This document shows positions 51,311 through 59,788 of a stretch of 64,000 nucleotides of DNA, one piece after another (the stretch's first letter is position 1; every line of letters starts with the position of its first letter). A program made the translations under genes and the position numbers. Origin of the DNA: Cupriavidus sp. WKF15 (lineage in GTDB: Bacteria; Pseudomonadota; Gammaproteobacteria; Burkholderiales; Burkholderiaceae). The notes under the pieces were generated by a model that was given only the letters and a program-made list of their open reading frames with translations, was not told where the DNA came from and did no database searches. The stretch spans positions 2,356,001 to 2,420,000 of the forward strand of contig NZ_CP119572.1 of the NCBI RefSeq assembly GCF_029278605.1, in the 5' to 3' direction.

Positions 51311-52354
51311 ATGGCGCACTGGCTGAATGCAGCCATCGCCGTCATCGGGGCCGCCATGGTTCAAGCAATCCGATCCGCACTCGGATATCTGTCTGGAGTC
51401 TCGCACAGGCTGCGCGGCAGTCCTGATCCCGAACTCTCCCAGGTCTTGTCGCGCATCGCCGCGCTCGCGGCCTTCGTGCCGGCGCCGGCCGAGCCTCCCG
51501 CCCTTGCGGCGCTGGCACCGCCGTCCGATGCCAGCCCGCCCTTCCCGCCGGAGCCGCACCCGATCCGGCAGTACCGTGCGATCTGGCTGTCCGACATCCA
51601 CCTGGGCACCGCCGGCTGCCAGGCCGACTACCTGCTCGACTTCCTCAAGCACAACGAATCCGAACGGCTCTACCTGGTCGGCGACATCATCGACGGCTGG
51701 CAGCTCCGGCGCGGCTGGTACTGGCCGCAAAGCCACAACGACGTGGTGCAGAAGCTGCTGCGCAAGGCGCGCAAGGGCACCGAGGTCATCTACGTACCCG
51801 GCAACCATGACGAAGTCGCCCGGCAGTTCGACGGCCTGGCGTTCGGCGACATCACGGTGCGCGAAGAAGCCGTCCACGTGACGGCCACCGGCAAGCGCCT
51901 GTGGGTCGTGCACGGCGATCTGTTCGACGGCGTGGTGCAGCACGCGCGCTGGCTGGCGTATCTCGGCGATTCGCTGTACACGGTGATCCTGGCGATGAAC
52001 CGCCACTTCAACCGCGTCCGGGCGCGGCTCGGCTTTCCATACTGGTCGCTGTCGCAATACCTGAAGCACCAGGTCAAGAACGCGGTGAACTACATCAGCT
52101 CGTTCGAGCACGCGATGGTCGACGAGGCGCGCCGGCGCGGCTGCGACGGCGTGGTCTGCGGCCATATCCACAAGGCCGAGATCCGCGAGGTCAGCGGCCA
52201 GCTCTACTGCAACGACGGCGACTGGGTCGAAAGCCTGTCCGCCCTGGTCGAGACCATGGAAGGCGAGCTGAAGATCGTCTACTGGACCACGCTGCTCGAC
52301 CCGCCCCAGGCCCAGTCGCGCAAGCGCCGCCGCGCAGCCGCCATCAGCGGCTGA
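51311..52354 (+). CDS. LpxH-like metallophosphoesterase
   Basis: A 347-residue calcineurin-like phosphoesterase of the UDP-2,3-diacylglucosamine diphosphatase group. Metal-binding motifs in order: IWLSDIHLGTAG (near residue 90), LVGDIIDGWQ, YVPGNHDEVARQ, VVHGDLFDGV and VCGHIHKAEI. About 80 residues precede the domain. The start is uncertain: ATG 51311 has no clear RBS, and ATG 51356 (MVQAIRSALG) is an alternative. It precedes a GT4 glycosyltransferase, and the pair probably modifies a membrane lipid. Whether it is the lipid A enzyme LpxH cannot be decided here. Confidence 0.83.
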   Translation: MAHWLNAAIAVIGAAMVQAIRSALGYLSGVSHRLRGSPDPELSQVLSRIAALAAFVPAPAEPPALAALAPPSDASPPFPPEPHPIRQYRAIWLSDIHLGTAGCQADYLLDFLKHNESERLYLVGDIIDGWQLRRGWYWPQSHNDVVQKLLRKARKGTEVIYVPGNHDEVARQFDGLAFGDITVREEAVHVTATGKRLWVVHGDLFDGVVQHARWLAYLGDSLYTVILAMNRHFNRVRARLGFPYWSLSQYLKHQVKNAVNYISSFEHAMVDEARRRGCDGVVCGHIHKAEIREVSGQLYCNDGDWVESLSALVETMEGELKIVYWTTLLDPPQAQSRKRRRAAAISG

Positions 52355-52410
52355 ACCGCCGGCCCGATCCCAACCTTTCAAGAACGCGGCCATACCAACG
52401 AGGAGTCCGC

Positions 52411-53550
52411 ATGAAGATCCTGATCGTCACCGATGCCTGGGAACCGCAGGTCAATGGCGTGGTGCGCACGCTCAAGTCGACCCGCCGCGAGCTGGAAGCC
52501 ATGGGTCACACGGTCGACATGATCACGCCGCTGGAATTCCGCACCGTGCCCTGCCCGACCTATCCGGAGATCCGCCTGTCGCTGCTGCCGTCGGCGCGCG
52601 TCGCGCAGCGCATCCGCGACTTTGCGCCGGACGCGCTGCATATCGCCACCGAAGGCCCGCTGGGCATGGCCGCGCGCCGCTACGCGCTGCGCCGGGAAAT
52701 GCCGTACACGACGGCCTATCACACGCGCTTTCCCGAATACGTGCAGGCGCGCTTCGGCATTCCGCTGTCGTGGACGTACCGCTTCCTGCGCTGGTTCCAC
52801 GGCCCCGCGCAGGCCGTGATGGCGCCGACGCCCGTGGTGCTGGACGACCTGCAGCGCTACGGCATCGGACACTGCGTGCTGTGGACCCGCGGCGTGGACC
52901 TGGATGTCTTCAAGACGCAGCGCGTCAACGTGCTCAACACCGCGCACCCGATCTTCCTCTATGTCGGCCGCGTGGCCGTGGAAAAAAACGTCGAGGCCTT
53001 CCTGGCACTGGACCTGCCGGGCTCCAAATGGGTGGTCGGCGACGGCCCCGCGCTGGCTTCGCTGCGCGCGCGCTACCCCGGCGCAAACTACCTCGGCGTG
53101 CTGAGCCAGCCAGAACTGGCCAGGGTGTATGCTTCGGCTGACGTTTTCGTGTTTCCGAGCCGCACCGATACCTTCGGGCTGGTGCTGCTTGAAGCGCTGG
53201 CCAGCGGCCTGCCGGTGGCGGCCTATCCGGTAACCGGCCCGATCGACGTGCTAGGCGACAGCCCCGCCGGCGTGATGCACGAAGACTTGCGTGAAGCCTG
53301 CCTGGAAGCGCTGCGCATCGACCGCATGACCGCCCGCGCCCATGCCGAGCGGTTCTCGTGGCGCGCCGCCTCCGAGCAGTTCCTGGCGCACCTGCGTCCG
53401 CTATCGGCCGGCGGCAGTCCCGGCAGCGCGGGCGAGGTGCCAACCCAACCAGTCCCGCAGAGCCATGCCGAAACCAACTCAGCCGCTGCCGTCCGATCCG
53501 TCGCTGGGGGGGCAGGCACCTCGCCCGCCAGGCAGCGACTACTCGATTGA
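52411..53550 (+). CDS. GT4 family glycosyltransferase
   Basis: A 379-residue GT-B glycosyltransferase like GDP-mannose-dependent alpha-mannosyltransferases. It begins MKILIVTDAWEPQVNGVVRT, and the C-terminal nucleotide-sugar site shows SRTDTFGLVLLEALASGLPV (EX7E motif region). AGGAG precedes ATG 52411. The last 29 codons, an Ala/Ser/Thr-rich tail, overlap dgkA in another frame by 86 bp. With the LpxH-like gene and dgkA this suggests glycolipid synthesis; donor and acceptor unknown. Confidence 0.87.
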   Translation: MKILIVTDAWEPQVNGVVRTLKSTRRELEAMGHTVDMITPLEFRTVPCPTYPEIRLSLLPSARVAQRIRDFAPDALHIATEGPLGMAARRYALRREMPYTTAYHTRFPEYVQARFGIPLSWTYRFLRWFHGPAQAVMAPTPVVLDDLQRYGIGHCVLWTRGVDLDVFKTQRVNVLNTAHPIFLYVGRVAVEKNVEAFLALDLPGSKWVVGDGPALASLRARYPGANYLGVLSQPELARVYASADVFVFPSRTDTFGLVLLEALASGLPVAAYPVTGPIDVLGDSPAGVMHEDLREACLEALRIDRMTARAHAERFSWRAASEQFLAHLRPLSAGGSPGSAGEVPTQPVPQSHAETNSAAAVRSVAGGAGTSPARQRLLD

Positions 53551-53950
53551 GCAGAACCCGCACAAGGGCAACCGCGGCCTGGCCCGTGCCTGGCATGCCG
53601 CGATCAATTCCCTGTCCGGGCTGCGCTACGCCGTACTCGAAGAAAGCGCGTTCCGCCAGGAGCTGACGCTGGTGGCGATCCTGACGCCATGCGCGTTCAT
53701 GCTGCCCGTCGGCACGGTCGAGCGCATCATGCTGCTCGGCACGCTGCTGGTGGTGCTGATGGTGGAACTGCTGAATTCAAGCGTCGAGGCGGCGATCGAC
53801 CGCATCTCGCTGGAGCGGCACAGCCTGTCCAAGCGTGCCAAGGACTTCGGCAGCGCCGCGGTCATGCTGGCACTGATCCTGTGCGGTGGCACGTGGATCG
53901 CGATTGCCGGGCCGCACGTCATGCACTGGCTGCGCCAGCTGGCGGGCTGA
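53465..53950 (+). CDS. dgkA: Diacylglycerol kinase
   Basis: A 161-residue small integral-membrane kinase phosphorylating diacylglycerol. After a polar extension of about 30 residues comes QNPHKGNRGLARAWHAAINS, then FRQELTLVAILTPCAFML, and the catalytic/metal region VELLNSSVEAAIDRISLERH with SKRAKDFGSAAVML. Three membrane helices are evident. ATG 53465 lies inside the glycosyltransferase gene; the next possible Met is far inside the conserved domain, so the overlap looks real unless a non-ATG start is used. Confidence 0.9.
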   Translation: MPKPTQPLPSDPSLGGQAPRPPGSDYSIEQNPHKGNRGLARAWHAAINSLSGLRYAVLEESAFRQELTLVAILTPCAFMLPVGTVERIMLLGTLLVVLMVELLNSSVEAAIDRISLERHSLSKRAKDFGSAAVMLALILCGGTWIAIAGPHVMHWLRQLAG

Positions 53951-54050
53951 GCCCCCTCTCGACCCCGGGGACACAGCGGGGGCGACAAGCGATGCAGGCC
54001 GATTGCTTATAATCGCTACCTGCCCAGATTTACCGACCGCCCGGACGCCC

Positions 54051-54728
54051 ATGGAACCCAAACCGCAAGCCGGTCCCCGCCGCACCAGGGACCGCATCCT
54101 CGACGTCTCGCTGCGCCTGTTCAACGAAGTCGGCGAACCCAACGTCACCACCACCACCATTGCGGAGGCGATGGAGATCAGCCCCGGCAATCTCTACTAC
54201 CACTTCCGCAACAAGGACGACATCATCAATTCCATCTTCGTGCGCTTCGAGCAGGAGATGGAACGCCGCCTGAAGCTGCCCGATGACCACAAGGCCACGC
54301 TGGACGAGAGCTGGGGCTACCTGCAGTACATGTCGGAGTTCATGTGGAACTACCGCTTCCTGTACCGGGACATCAACGACCTGCTGGCACGCAACCGCAT
54401 GCTGGAAACCAACTTCAAGCGCATCGTCGAACAGAAGAAGCGCTTCGCGCTGGAGATCTGCCGCCAGTTCATTGAAGATGGCGAAATGGAAGCGACGCCG
54501 GAACAGGTCGAGGCGATCTGCACCAACATCGTGGTGATCGCCACCTACTGGCTGTCGTTCCAGTTCGTGCAACACCCGCGCCAGTACAACGACCCCGAGC
54601 AGATCCGCGGCTGCCTGCACGGCTCGAGCTACCACATCTTCTCGATTCTGGCGCCCTACCTGCGCGGCCGCGCCCGCGACGCATTCGACCAGCTCGCGCG
54701 TGACTACGCGGCGTCCAAGGCGGCCTAG
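54051..54728 (+). CDS. TetR/AcrR-family transcriptional regulator
   Basis: A 225-residue regulator. The helix-turn-helix domain occupies about residues 10-60 (TRDRILDVSLRLFNEVGEPN, then TTTTIAEAMEISPGNLYYHF); the C-terminal ligand/dimer domain is rich in aromatic residues. A perfect TATAAT at 54008-54013 gives a likely start site near 54020, but no good -35 is visible. Ligand and targets are unknown; LOG and dgkA flank it on the same strand. Confidence 0.88.
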   Translation: MEPKPQAGPRRTRDRILDVSLRLFNEVGEPNVTTTTIAEAMEISPGNLYYHFRNKDDIINSIFVRFEQEMERRLKLPDDHKATLDESWGYLQYMSEFMWNYRFLYRDINDLLARNRMLETNFKRIVEQKKRFALEICRQFIEDGEMEATPEQVEAICTNIVVIATYWLSFQFVQHPRQYNDPEQIRGCLHGSSYHIFSILAPYLRGRARDAFDQLARDYAASKAA

Positions 54729-54754
54729 GAAAGTCAGTCAGACAAGGACAAGAA

Positions 54755-55339
54755 GTGAAATCCGTTTGCGTGTATTGCGGTTCCAGCCCCGGCAACCGCC
54801 CCGAATATGCCCAGGCCGCCCGAGCGCTCGGCCAGGCCCTGGTGGAAAACGACATGTCGCTGGTCTATGGCGGCGGCAAGGTCGGCCTGATGGGCATCGT
54901 TGCCGATGCCGTGCTCGAGCATGGCGGCACTGCCATCGGCATCATCCCCGACGCGCTGATGCAGAAAGAAGTTGGCCACCGCGGCCTGACCGAGCTGCAC
55001 GTGGTGCGCAATATGCACGAGCGCAAGCAGATGATGGCCGACCGCGCCGATGCCTTTATTGCCATGCCCGGCGGCGTGGGGACTTTCGAGGAGCTGTTCG
55101 AGACCTTCACGTGGCTGCAGCTCGGCTACCATGCCAAGCCGGTCGGCCTGCTAAACGTCGCGGGCTTCTACGACGGCATGCTGGGCTTCCTTTCGCACGC
55201 GGTGCAGGAAGGCTTCCTCAAGCAGGTGCACGCCGACCTGCTGCACGTGGCCGACACACCGGCCGCGCTGCTCGGCAAGCTGGGCAAGGCCCCGCGCGAG
55301 ATTGTCGACAAGTGGCAGGAACGCCGCGACGAGACCTGA
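54755..55339 (+). CDS. LOG family protein (nucleoside 5'-monophosphate phosphoribohydrolase)
   Basis: A 194-residue Rossmann-like enzyme beginning VKSVCVYCGSSPGNRPEYAQ (GTG start at 54755, AAGGA 8 nt upstream). The LOG catalytic motif is IAMPGGVGTFEELFETFTWL near residue 105. Members cleave cytokinin riboside monophosphates or other nucleoside monophosphates to free base. It starts 26 bp after the TetR gene. Confidence 0.9.
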   Translation: MKSVCVYCGSSPGNRPEYAQAARALGQALVENDMSLVYGGGKVGLMGIVADAVLEHGGTAIGIIPDALMQKEVGHRGLTELHVVRNMHERKQMMADRADAFIAMPGGVGTFEELFETFTWLQLGYHAKPVGLLNVAGFYDGMLGFLSHAVQEGFLKQVHADLLHVADTPAALLGKLGKAPREIVDKWQERRDET

Positions 55340-55373
55340 AGCCAGGTCCCAGGGGCCGGGCAAGCCGCGACGC

Positions 55374-55979
55374 TCAGAACGTCGAGCCCGGCTCCTTCAG
55401 GAAGGCCAGTTCCTCCGGCGTGCTCTGCCGGCCCAGGATGGCATTCCGGTGCGGAAAACGACCGAAGCGCGCGATCACCGCGCGGTGCTTTTCCGCCCAG
55501 TCCACGACATCCACCTTCCCGGCGGTGTCCTCGCGCAGCTGCGTCGTCAGCCTGACGCTCTCGTCCTGGTCTTGCAGCGACTCCGAGTGCTCGAACGGCA
55601 GATAGCAGAACATGCGGTGGTAGCCGGTCGGCAGTTCGCGGTCCATGCCGCCTTCGACGATCCGCCGTGCCAGCGCCAGTGCCTGGGCGTCGGTCGCGAA
55701 GCTGCGCGGGTCGTTGCGGAACAGGTTGCGCGGGAACTGGTCCAGCAGCACCACGCGGGCGCAGGCGCCTTCATGCGTGGCGCACCAGTCCTCGCCGTCA
55801 TCGGGATCGCCGGAGTGCGCCGTCTCCCACAGCGTCAGGAAGCGCGAGCGGATCACGTCGTCGAACGCCGCGGACTTGGTGAACCATTCGCGCCGTTCCG
55901 TGTTCCAGACGGGCGAGCCATGGTGGCCGAACCAGAACTCCAGCAGTTCGTGGGCGGCTTCGGGCAACTTGTCTTGCAT
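55374..55979 (-). CDS. DUF924 family protein
   Basis: A 201-residue, mostly helical soluble protein. Family stretches are ELLEFWFGHHGSPVWNTERR, VLLDQFPRNLFRNDPRSFAT and FCYLPFEHSESLQDQDESVR. The structure is predicted TPR-like; biochemical function is unknown. It starts upstream at ATG 55979 and follows the hemoglobin gene on the same strand after 34 bp. Confidence 0.86.
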   Translation of the reverse strand: MQDKLPEAAHELLEFWFGHHGSPVWNTERREWFTKSAAFDDVIRSRFLTLWETAHSGDPDDGEDWCATHEGACARVVLLDQFPRNLFRNDPRSFATDAQALALARRIVEGGMDRELPTGYHRMFCYLPFEHSESLQDQDESVRLTTQLREDTAGKVDVVDWAEKHRAVIARFGRFPHRNAILGRQSTPEELAFLKEPGSTF

Positions 55980-56013
55980 CGTCCTACCCTTTCTCGAAAA
56001 GATCCGGGCCGCT

Positions 56014-56433
56014 TCAGCGGGCCACGTTGCGCATCCAGTCGGCGGTCTGGAACAGGGCCTGCATCAGGCGCATCTGCAGGTCCTCCGACAGGCCGACGTC
56101 CTGCATCGCCAGCGCCATGCAGCGCATCCACTGGTCGCGCTCGCTGATGCCGATCTCGAACGGCATATGGCGCGCGCGCAGGCGCGGATGGCCAAAGCGC
56201 TCGATGAAATGGTTGGGACCGCCCAGCCAGCCGCACAGGAACCAGAACAGCTTGTCGCGCGATCCGTCCAGCGACGACGGGTGCAGCGCGCGCAGGCCGG
56301 CGAACTCGGGTTCCAGGTCCATCAGGTCGTAGAAGCGGTCCACCAGTTCGCGCACGCGCGCTTCGCCGCCGATCAGGTCGAAGGCGGTGACTTCGGTGCC
56401 GGCCTTGCCGGTGGATTCGGGTTCGGTGCTCAT
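56014..56433 (-). CDS. Group II truncated hemoglobin
   Basis: A 139-residue 2-on-2 globin. Seen are FDLIGGEARVRELVDRFYDL with the B10 Tyr, LFWFLCGWLGGPNHFIERFG, the proximal His in RARHMPFEIG and the G8 Trp in RDQWMRCM, all group II (TrHbO) features. The family binds O2, NO or other small ligands and may detoxify reactive nitrogen or oxygen species. A 20-residue polar N-terminal extension is present. The operon link to DUF924 is close. Confidence 0.9.
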   Translation of the reverse strand: MSTEPESTGKAGTEVTAFDLIGGEARVRELVDRFYDLMDLEPEFAGLRALHPSSLDGSRDKLFWFLCGWLGGPNHFIERFGHPRLRARHMPFEIGISERDQWMRCMALAMQDVGLSEDLQMRLMQALFQTADWMRNVAR

Positions 56434-56469
56434 TCAGGTACTCGCAAACAGCGCAGGGGCGCCAGGGCA

Positions 56470-59079
56470 TCACGCGTCACGCAAGGTCGCCAGCGCCGGC
56501 TGGCGCAGCACATCGCGCAGGCCCAGCCAGCCGCCCGCAAAAGCGCACAGCATGCCAGAAACCACGCCGGTCGGCACGATCCACGGATTGAAGCGGTACG
56601 GGAAGTCGAAGACGTGCTGGGACAGCCCCCAGCCGACCGCGATCGCGCCCAGGCTGGCCAGCAAGCCCGCGAGCCCGCCAACCACCAGGAACTCCGCGTA
56701 CTGCGTCTGCCTGACCTGCGCGGCTGACGCTCCCAGCGCCTTGAGCAGGCCGGCATCGCGCATGCGCTCGTCGCGCGCGCCGGACAGTGCCGCGTACAGC
56801 ACCGTGATACCCGCTGCCAGCGTGAATACAAAGAGGAATTCCACCGCGGCGATGACCTGGTCCAGCACTGCCTGGATCTGCCGCAGGATCAGGTCGGTAT
56901 TGACCACGGTGATGTTGGGAAACGCCGCGATCAGCCGGTTGCCGAGCGCCGCGCTCGCGGCCGGCAGATGGAAGGCGGTGATGTAGGTCTCGGGCAAACC
57001 CTGCATGGCGGCCGGCGGCAGGATCACAAAGAAATTGACGCGCATCGATCCCCAGTCGAGCTTGCGCAGCGACGTCACGGGCGCCTGAACAGTCTGGCCG
57101 GCGACGTCAAAGCGCAAGGTATCGCCAAGCCGGATGCCGAGCGTCTTGGCGATGCCCTCCTCGACCGAGGCGCCCGCGCCGGAACCATTGAGCCAGTGCC
57201 CGGCCACCACCTGGTTGCCTTCGGGCAGCGCGTCGGTATAGGACAGGTTGAACTCGCGCTCCACCAGGTTGCGCGCGCGCCCTTCGGCGTAGCTGTCCGC
57301 ACGGATCGGACGCTGGCCGATCTGCGTGAGGCGGCCGCGCACCATCGGATACAGCAGGTCATGGATGCCCGCCGCGGCCAGCATGCCGCGCAGCGGTTCG
57401 CGCTGGTCCGGCTGGATGTTGATGATGAAGCGGTTGGGCGCATCGGCCGGCGTCGCGTTGCGCCAGGAATCGATCAGGTCGTTGCGCGTCATGCCAAGCA
57501 ACAGCAGCGCCATCAGGCCCACCGCCAGGGCCACGGTCTGCAGCACGGTCACGCCGCGGCGCCGCTCCAGCACGGCCAGCGCGAAGCGCCAGCCCACGGC
57601 GGACCGGCCGGACAGCCGGCCGCGCAGCGCGCGCGACAGCAATGTCAGCAGCCCCAGTGCCAGTAGTGCGAACACGGCACCGGCCGCGGCAAACCCGCCA
57701 GCAGTCGTCAGGCCGAGGCGCAGGTCGCGCGCCGCCACCAGCAGCAGCGCGACGAAGGCGCCCAGGCCCAGCGCGTAGGCCGCCCAGGCCGACACGGGCG
57801 GCGGCCCGATATCACGGCGCAGCACGCGCAGCGGCGCTATGCGCGTCAGGGCAAGCAGAGGCGGCAGGGCAAAGCCCGCCAGCAGCACGAGCCCGGCCAG
57901 CACGCCCACCATCGCCGGCAACAACGACGGCTGCGGCAGCGATACCTGCAGCAGCCCGCCCAGCGACAGCAGCAGCCCGTAGTGCGCCAGATAGCCCAGC
58001 ACCACGCCCACCATGGCGCCGCCCGCGCCGAGCAGCAGGAATTCGATGCCGAAGGCCGCCAGTATCTGCCGGCGCGACAGCCCCATGCACTTGTAGACCG
58101 CACACGCATCGGTGTGCCGCTGCATATAGCGGCGCGCCGACATGGCGATCGCCACCGCGGCGATCATCGACGACAGCACCGCGACCAGCGACAGGAAGCG
58201 CTCGGCCCGGTCCAGCGTGGCGCGCATCTGCGGCTGTCCCGATTCGAGCGATTCCACACGCGTGTTGCGCAGCTTGAGGCGGTCGATCTCGCCAGCGGCC
58301 CAGCGCTGGTAGGCACGGCCCGCGGCGTCCGGGCCCGCGACCAGCAGGCGGTAGCTCACGCGGCTGCCCCAGCCGATCAGGCCGGTGCTGTCGAGGTCCG
58401 ACAGCGGCATCAGCACGCGCGGCGCGAAATTCATGAAGCCCGCGCCGCGATCGAGTTCCTGCGTGACGATGCGGTCGATGCGGAACGTGCGGCTGCCAAG
58501 CTGCAGGGCATCGCCCACGCGCAGCCCCAGCGCGCCCAGCAGCGCCTCGTCCACCCAGACCGTGCCGGGAGCCGGAATGCCCTCGGCGGCCTGTTCCGGG
58601 CCGCCCGGCGTGGCCGCGACCTTCAGCTTGCCGCGCAGCGGATAGCCAGGGCTGACCGCCTTGAGCGCGGCGAGCTGGCTCGGCGCTTCGGCGCCAGCCG
58701 GGACATCGGCCCGGCGTGCGGTCGCCATGCTCGGGAAGGTCACGGTATGCGCCACGGCCAACCCGTTTTCGGCCGCATGGCTGGAGAACGCAGCATCGAA
58801 CGGGTGGTCCGACACCAGCAGCACGTCCGCCGCGATCATCTGCCGCGCATCGCGCTCGAGCCCCAGGCGCATGCGGTCGGAGAGGAAGCCGACGCTGGTC
58901 AGCGCGGCGACCGCCAGCACCAGCGCGAACAGCAGCAGGGTCAGTTCGCCGGCCAGCCAGTCGCGCCGGGCCATGCGCAAGGCCTGGCGCCAGGCGGAGA
59001 ATCGGCGTCCCGGCGGCGCATGGAATGCAGCAGGTCGGGAAACGGCAGTATCGGGCGCGGCAGCGGGCTCGGTTGGCAT
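56470..59079 (-). CDS. FtsX-like ABC transporter permease (YbbP type)
   Basis: An 869-residue membrane protein of the MacB/FtsX permease superfamily. It opens with a helix near residue 45 (LLLFALVLAVAALTSVGFLS), carries a large periplasmic domain (about residues 70-260), then FtsX-type helix groups at about 290-480 and 740-860, including ETAALSGARDERMRDAGLLK-like coupling sequence at 765-785. This two-FtsX-domain layout matches YbbP. Its ATPase partner (YbbA) is not in the neighbourhood. It lies 36 bp upstream of the hemoglobin gene. Confidence 0.85.
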   Translation of the reverse strand: MPTEPAAAPDTAVSRPAAFHAPPGRRFSAWRQALRMARRDWLAGELTLLLFALVLAVAALTSVGFLSDRMRLGLERDARQMIAADVLLVSDHPFDAAFSSHAAENGLAVAHTVTFPSMATARRADVPAGAEAPSQLAALKAVSPGYPLRGKLKVAATPGGPEQAAEGIPAPGTVWVDEALLGALGLRVGDALQLGSRTFRIDRIVTQELDRGAGFMNFAPRVLMPLSDLDSTGLIGWGSRVSYRLLVAGPDAAGRAYQRWAAGEIDRLKLRNTRVESLESGQPQMRATLDRAERFLSLVAVLSSMIAAVAIAMSARRYMQRHTDACAVYKCMGLSRRQILAAFGIEFLLLGAGGAMVGVVLGYLAHYGLLLSLGGLLQVSLPQPSLLPAMVGVLAGLVLLAGFALPPLLALTRIAPLRVLRRDIGPPPVSAWAAYALGLGAFVALLLVAARDLRLGLTTAGGFAAAGAVFALLALGLLTLLSRALRGRLSGRSAVGWRFALAVLERRRGVTVLQTVALAVGLMALLLLGMTRNDLIDSWRNATPADAPNRFIINIQPDQREPLRGMLAAAGIHDLLYPMVRGRLTQIGQRPIRADSYAEGRARNLVEREFNLSYTDALPEGNQVVAGHWLNGSGAGASVEEGIAKTLGIRLGDTLRFDVAGQTVQAPVTSLRKLDWGSMRVNFFVILPPAAMQGLPETYITAFHLPAASAALGNRLIAAFPNITVVNTDLILRQIQAVLDQVIAAVEFLFVFTLAAGITVLYAALSGARDERMRDAGLLKALGASAAQVRQTQYAEFLVVGGLAGLLASLGAIAVGWGLSQHVFDFPYRFNPWIVPTGVVSGMLCAFAGGWLGLRDVLRQPALATLRDA

Positions 59080-59091
59080 TAGTCGTGGTGG

Positions 59092-59694
59092 TCAGGTTCG
59101 TCTTGCGGGCGGCTCCGGGCGGTTGCGCAAGCTGGCATGGAGCCGACGCACGCCACGCCATAGCCTGGGCAGCAGCCAGACGGCAATCAGCAGGAAGACA
59201 GCCAGCAGGACCAGGAACAGCACCGGCAGGAAAAAAGCCAGCAGCAGGCTTCCGGTCGCCGTGACGTCCTCAGTGAATGAGGCCAGCCAATTGGAGAACG
59301 GTTCCGGCGAGACATTGATCAGCGCGCGCGTGCCGGCCTTGGCGACATGGGCCGTGCCGGCGAGGGTCCCGCCGATCAGCCCGGCCGCGACCATCCACTG
59401 CGGATCCATCTGGCCGAATGCCGCCGCGGCCAGGATGGCGCCGGCGGGAATGCGTACGAAGGTATGGATGGCGTCCCACGCCGAATCGAAACCCGGGACC
59501 TTGTCGGCGACGAACTCCGCGAGCGCGAGCACCGCCGCCACGCCGATCACCCACCAGGACTCCAGCGCGTGCAGCCCGGGCGGCAGGTGCAGCCAGCCGA
59601 GGCGCGACAGCACGCCGGCGGTCAGGACGGCCAGGTAGAGGCGAAAGCCGCTGGCCCAGGACATGCCTGCGGCCAGCGCGGCGGTTTCCAGCAT
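59092..59694 (-). CDS. DUF4126 domain membrane protein
   Basis: A 200-residue membrane protein with about five hydrophobic segments. It begins MLETAALAAGMSWASGFRLY, continues ALAEFVADKVPGFDSAWDAI and AGLIGGTLAGTAHVAKAGTR, and ends in a long helix and a basic tail. ATG 59694 is preferred over an Arg-rich 24-codon extension. Function is unknown. It starts upstream of, and 12 bp from, the FtsX-like permease gene. Confidence 0.82.
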   Translation of the reverse strand: MLETAALAAGMSWASGFRLYLAVLTAGVLSRLGWLHLPPGLHALESWWVIGVAAVLALAEFVADKVPGFDSAWDAIHTFVRIPAGAILAAAAFGQMDPQWMVAAGLIGGTLAGTAHVAKAGTRALINVSPEPFSNWLASFTEDVTATGSLLLAFFLPVLFLVLLAVFLLIAVWLLPRLWRGVRRLHASLRNRPEPPARRT

Positions 59695-59788
59695 AGGGCT
59701 CCTTGGGATGGCGGTGAGGATGGTCCGGGCCTTGCAAGGAGTGTAGCGCGAACGCCGTGCCGGCAATCGGGCCGGCGCCGCCAGCGTT

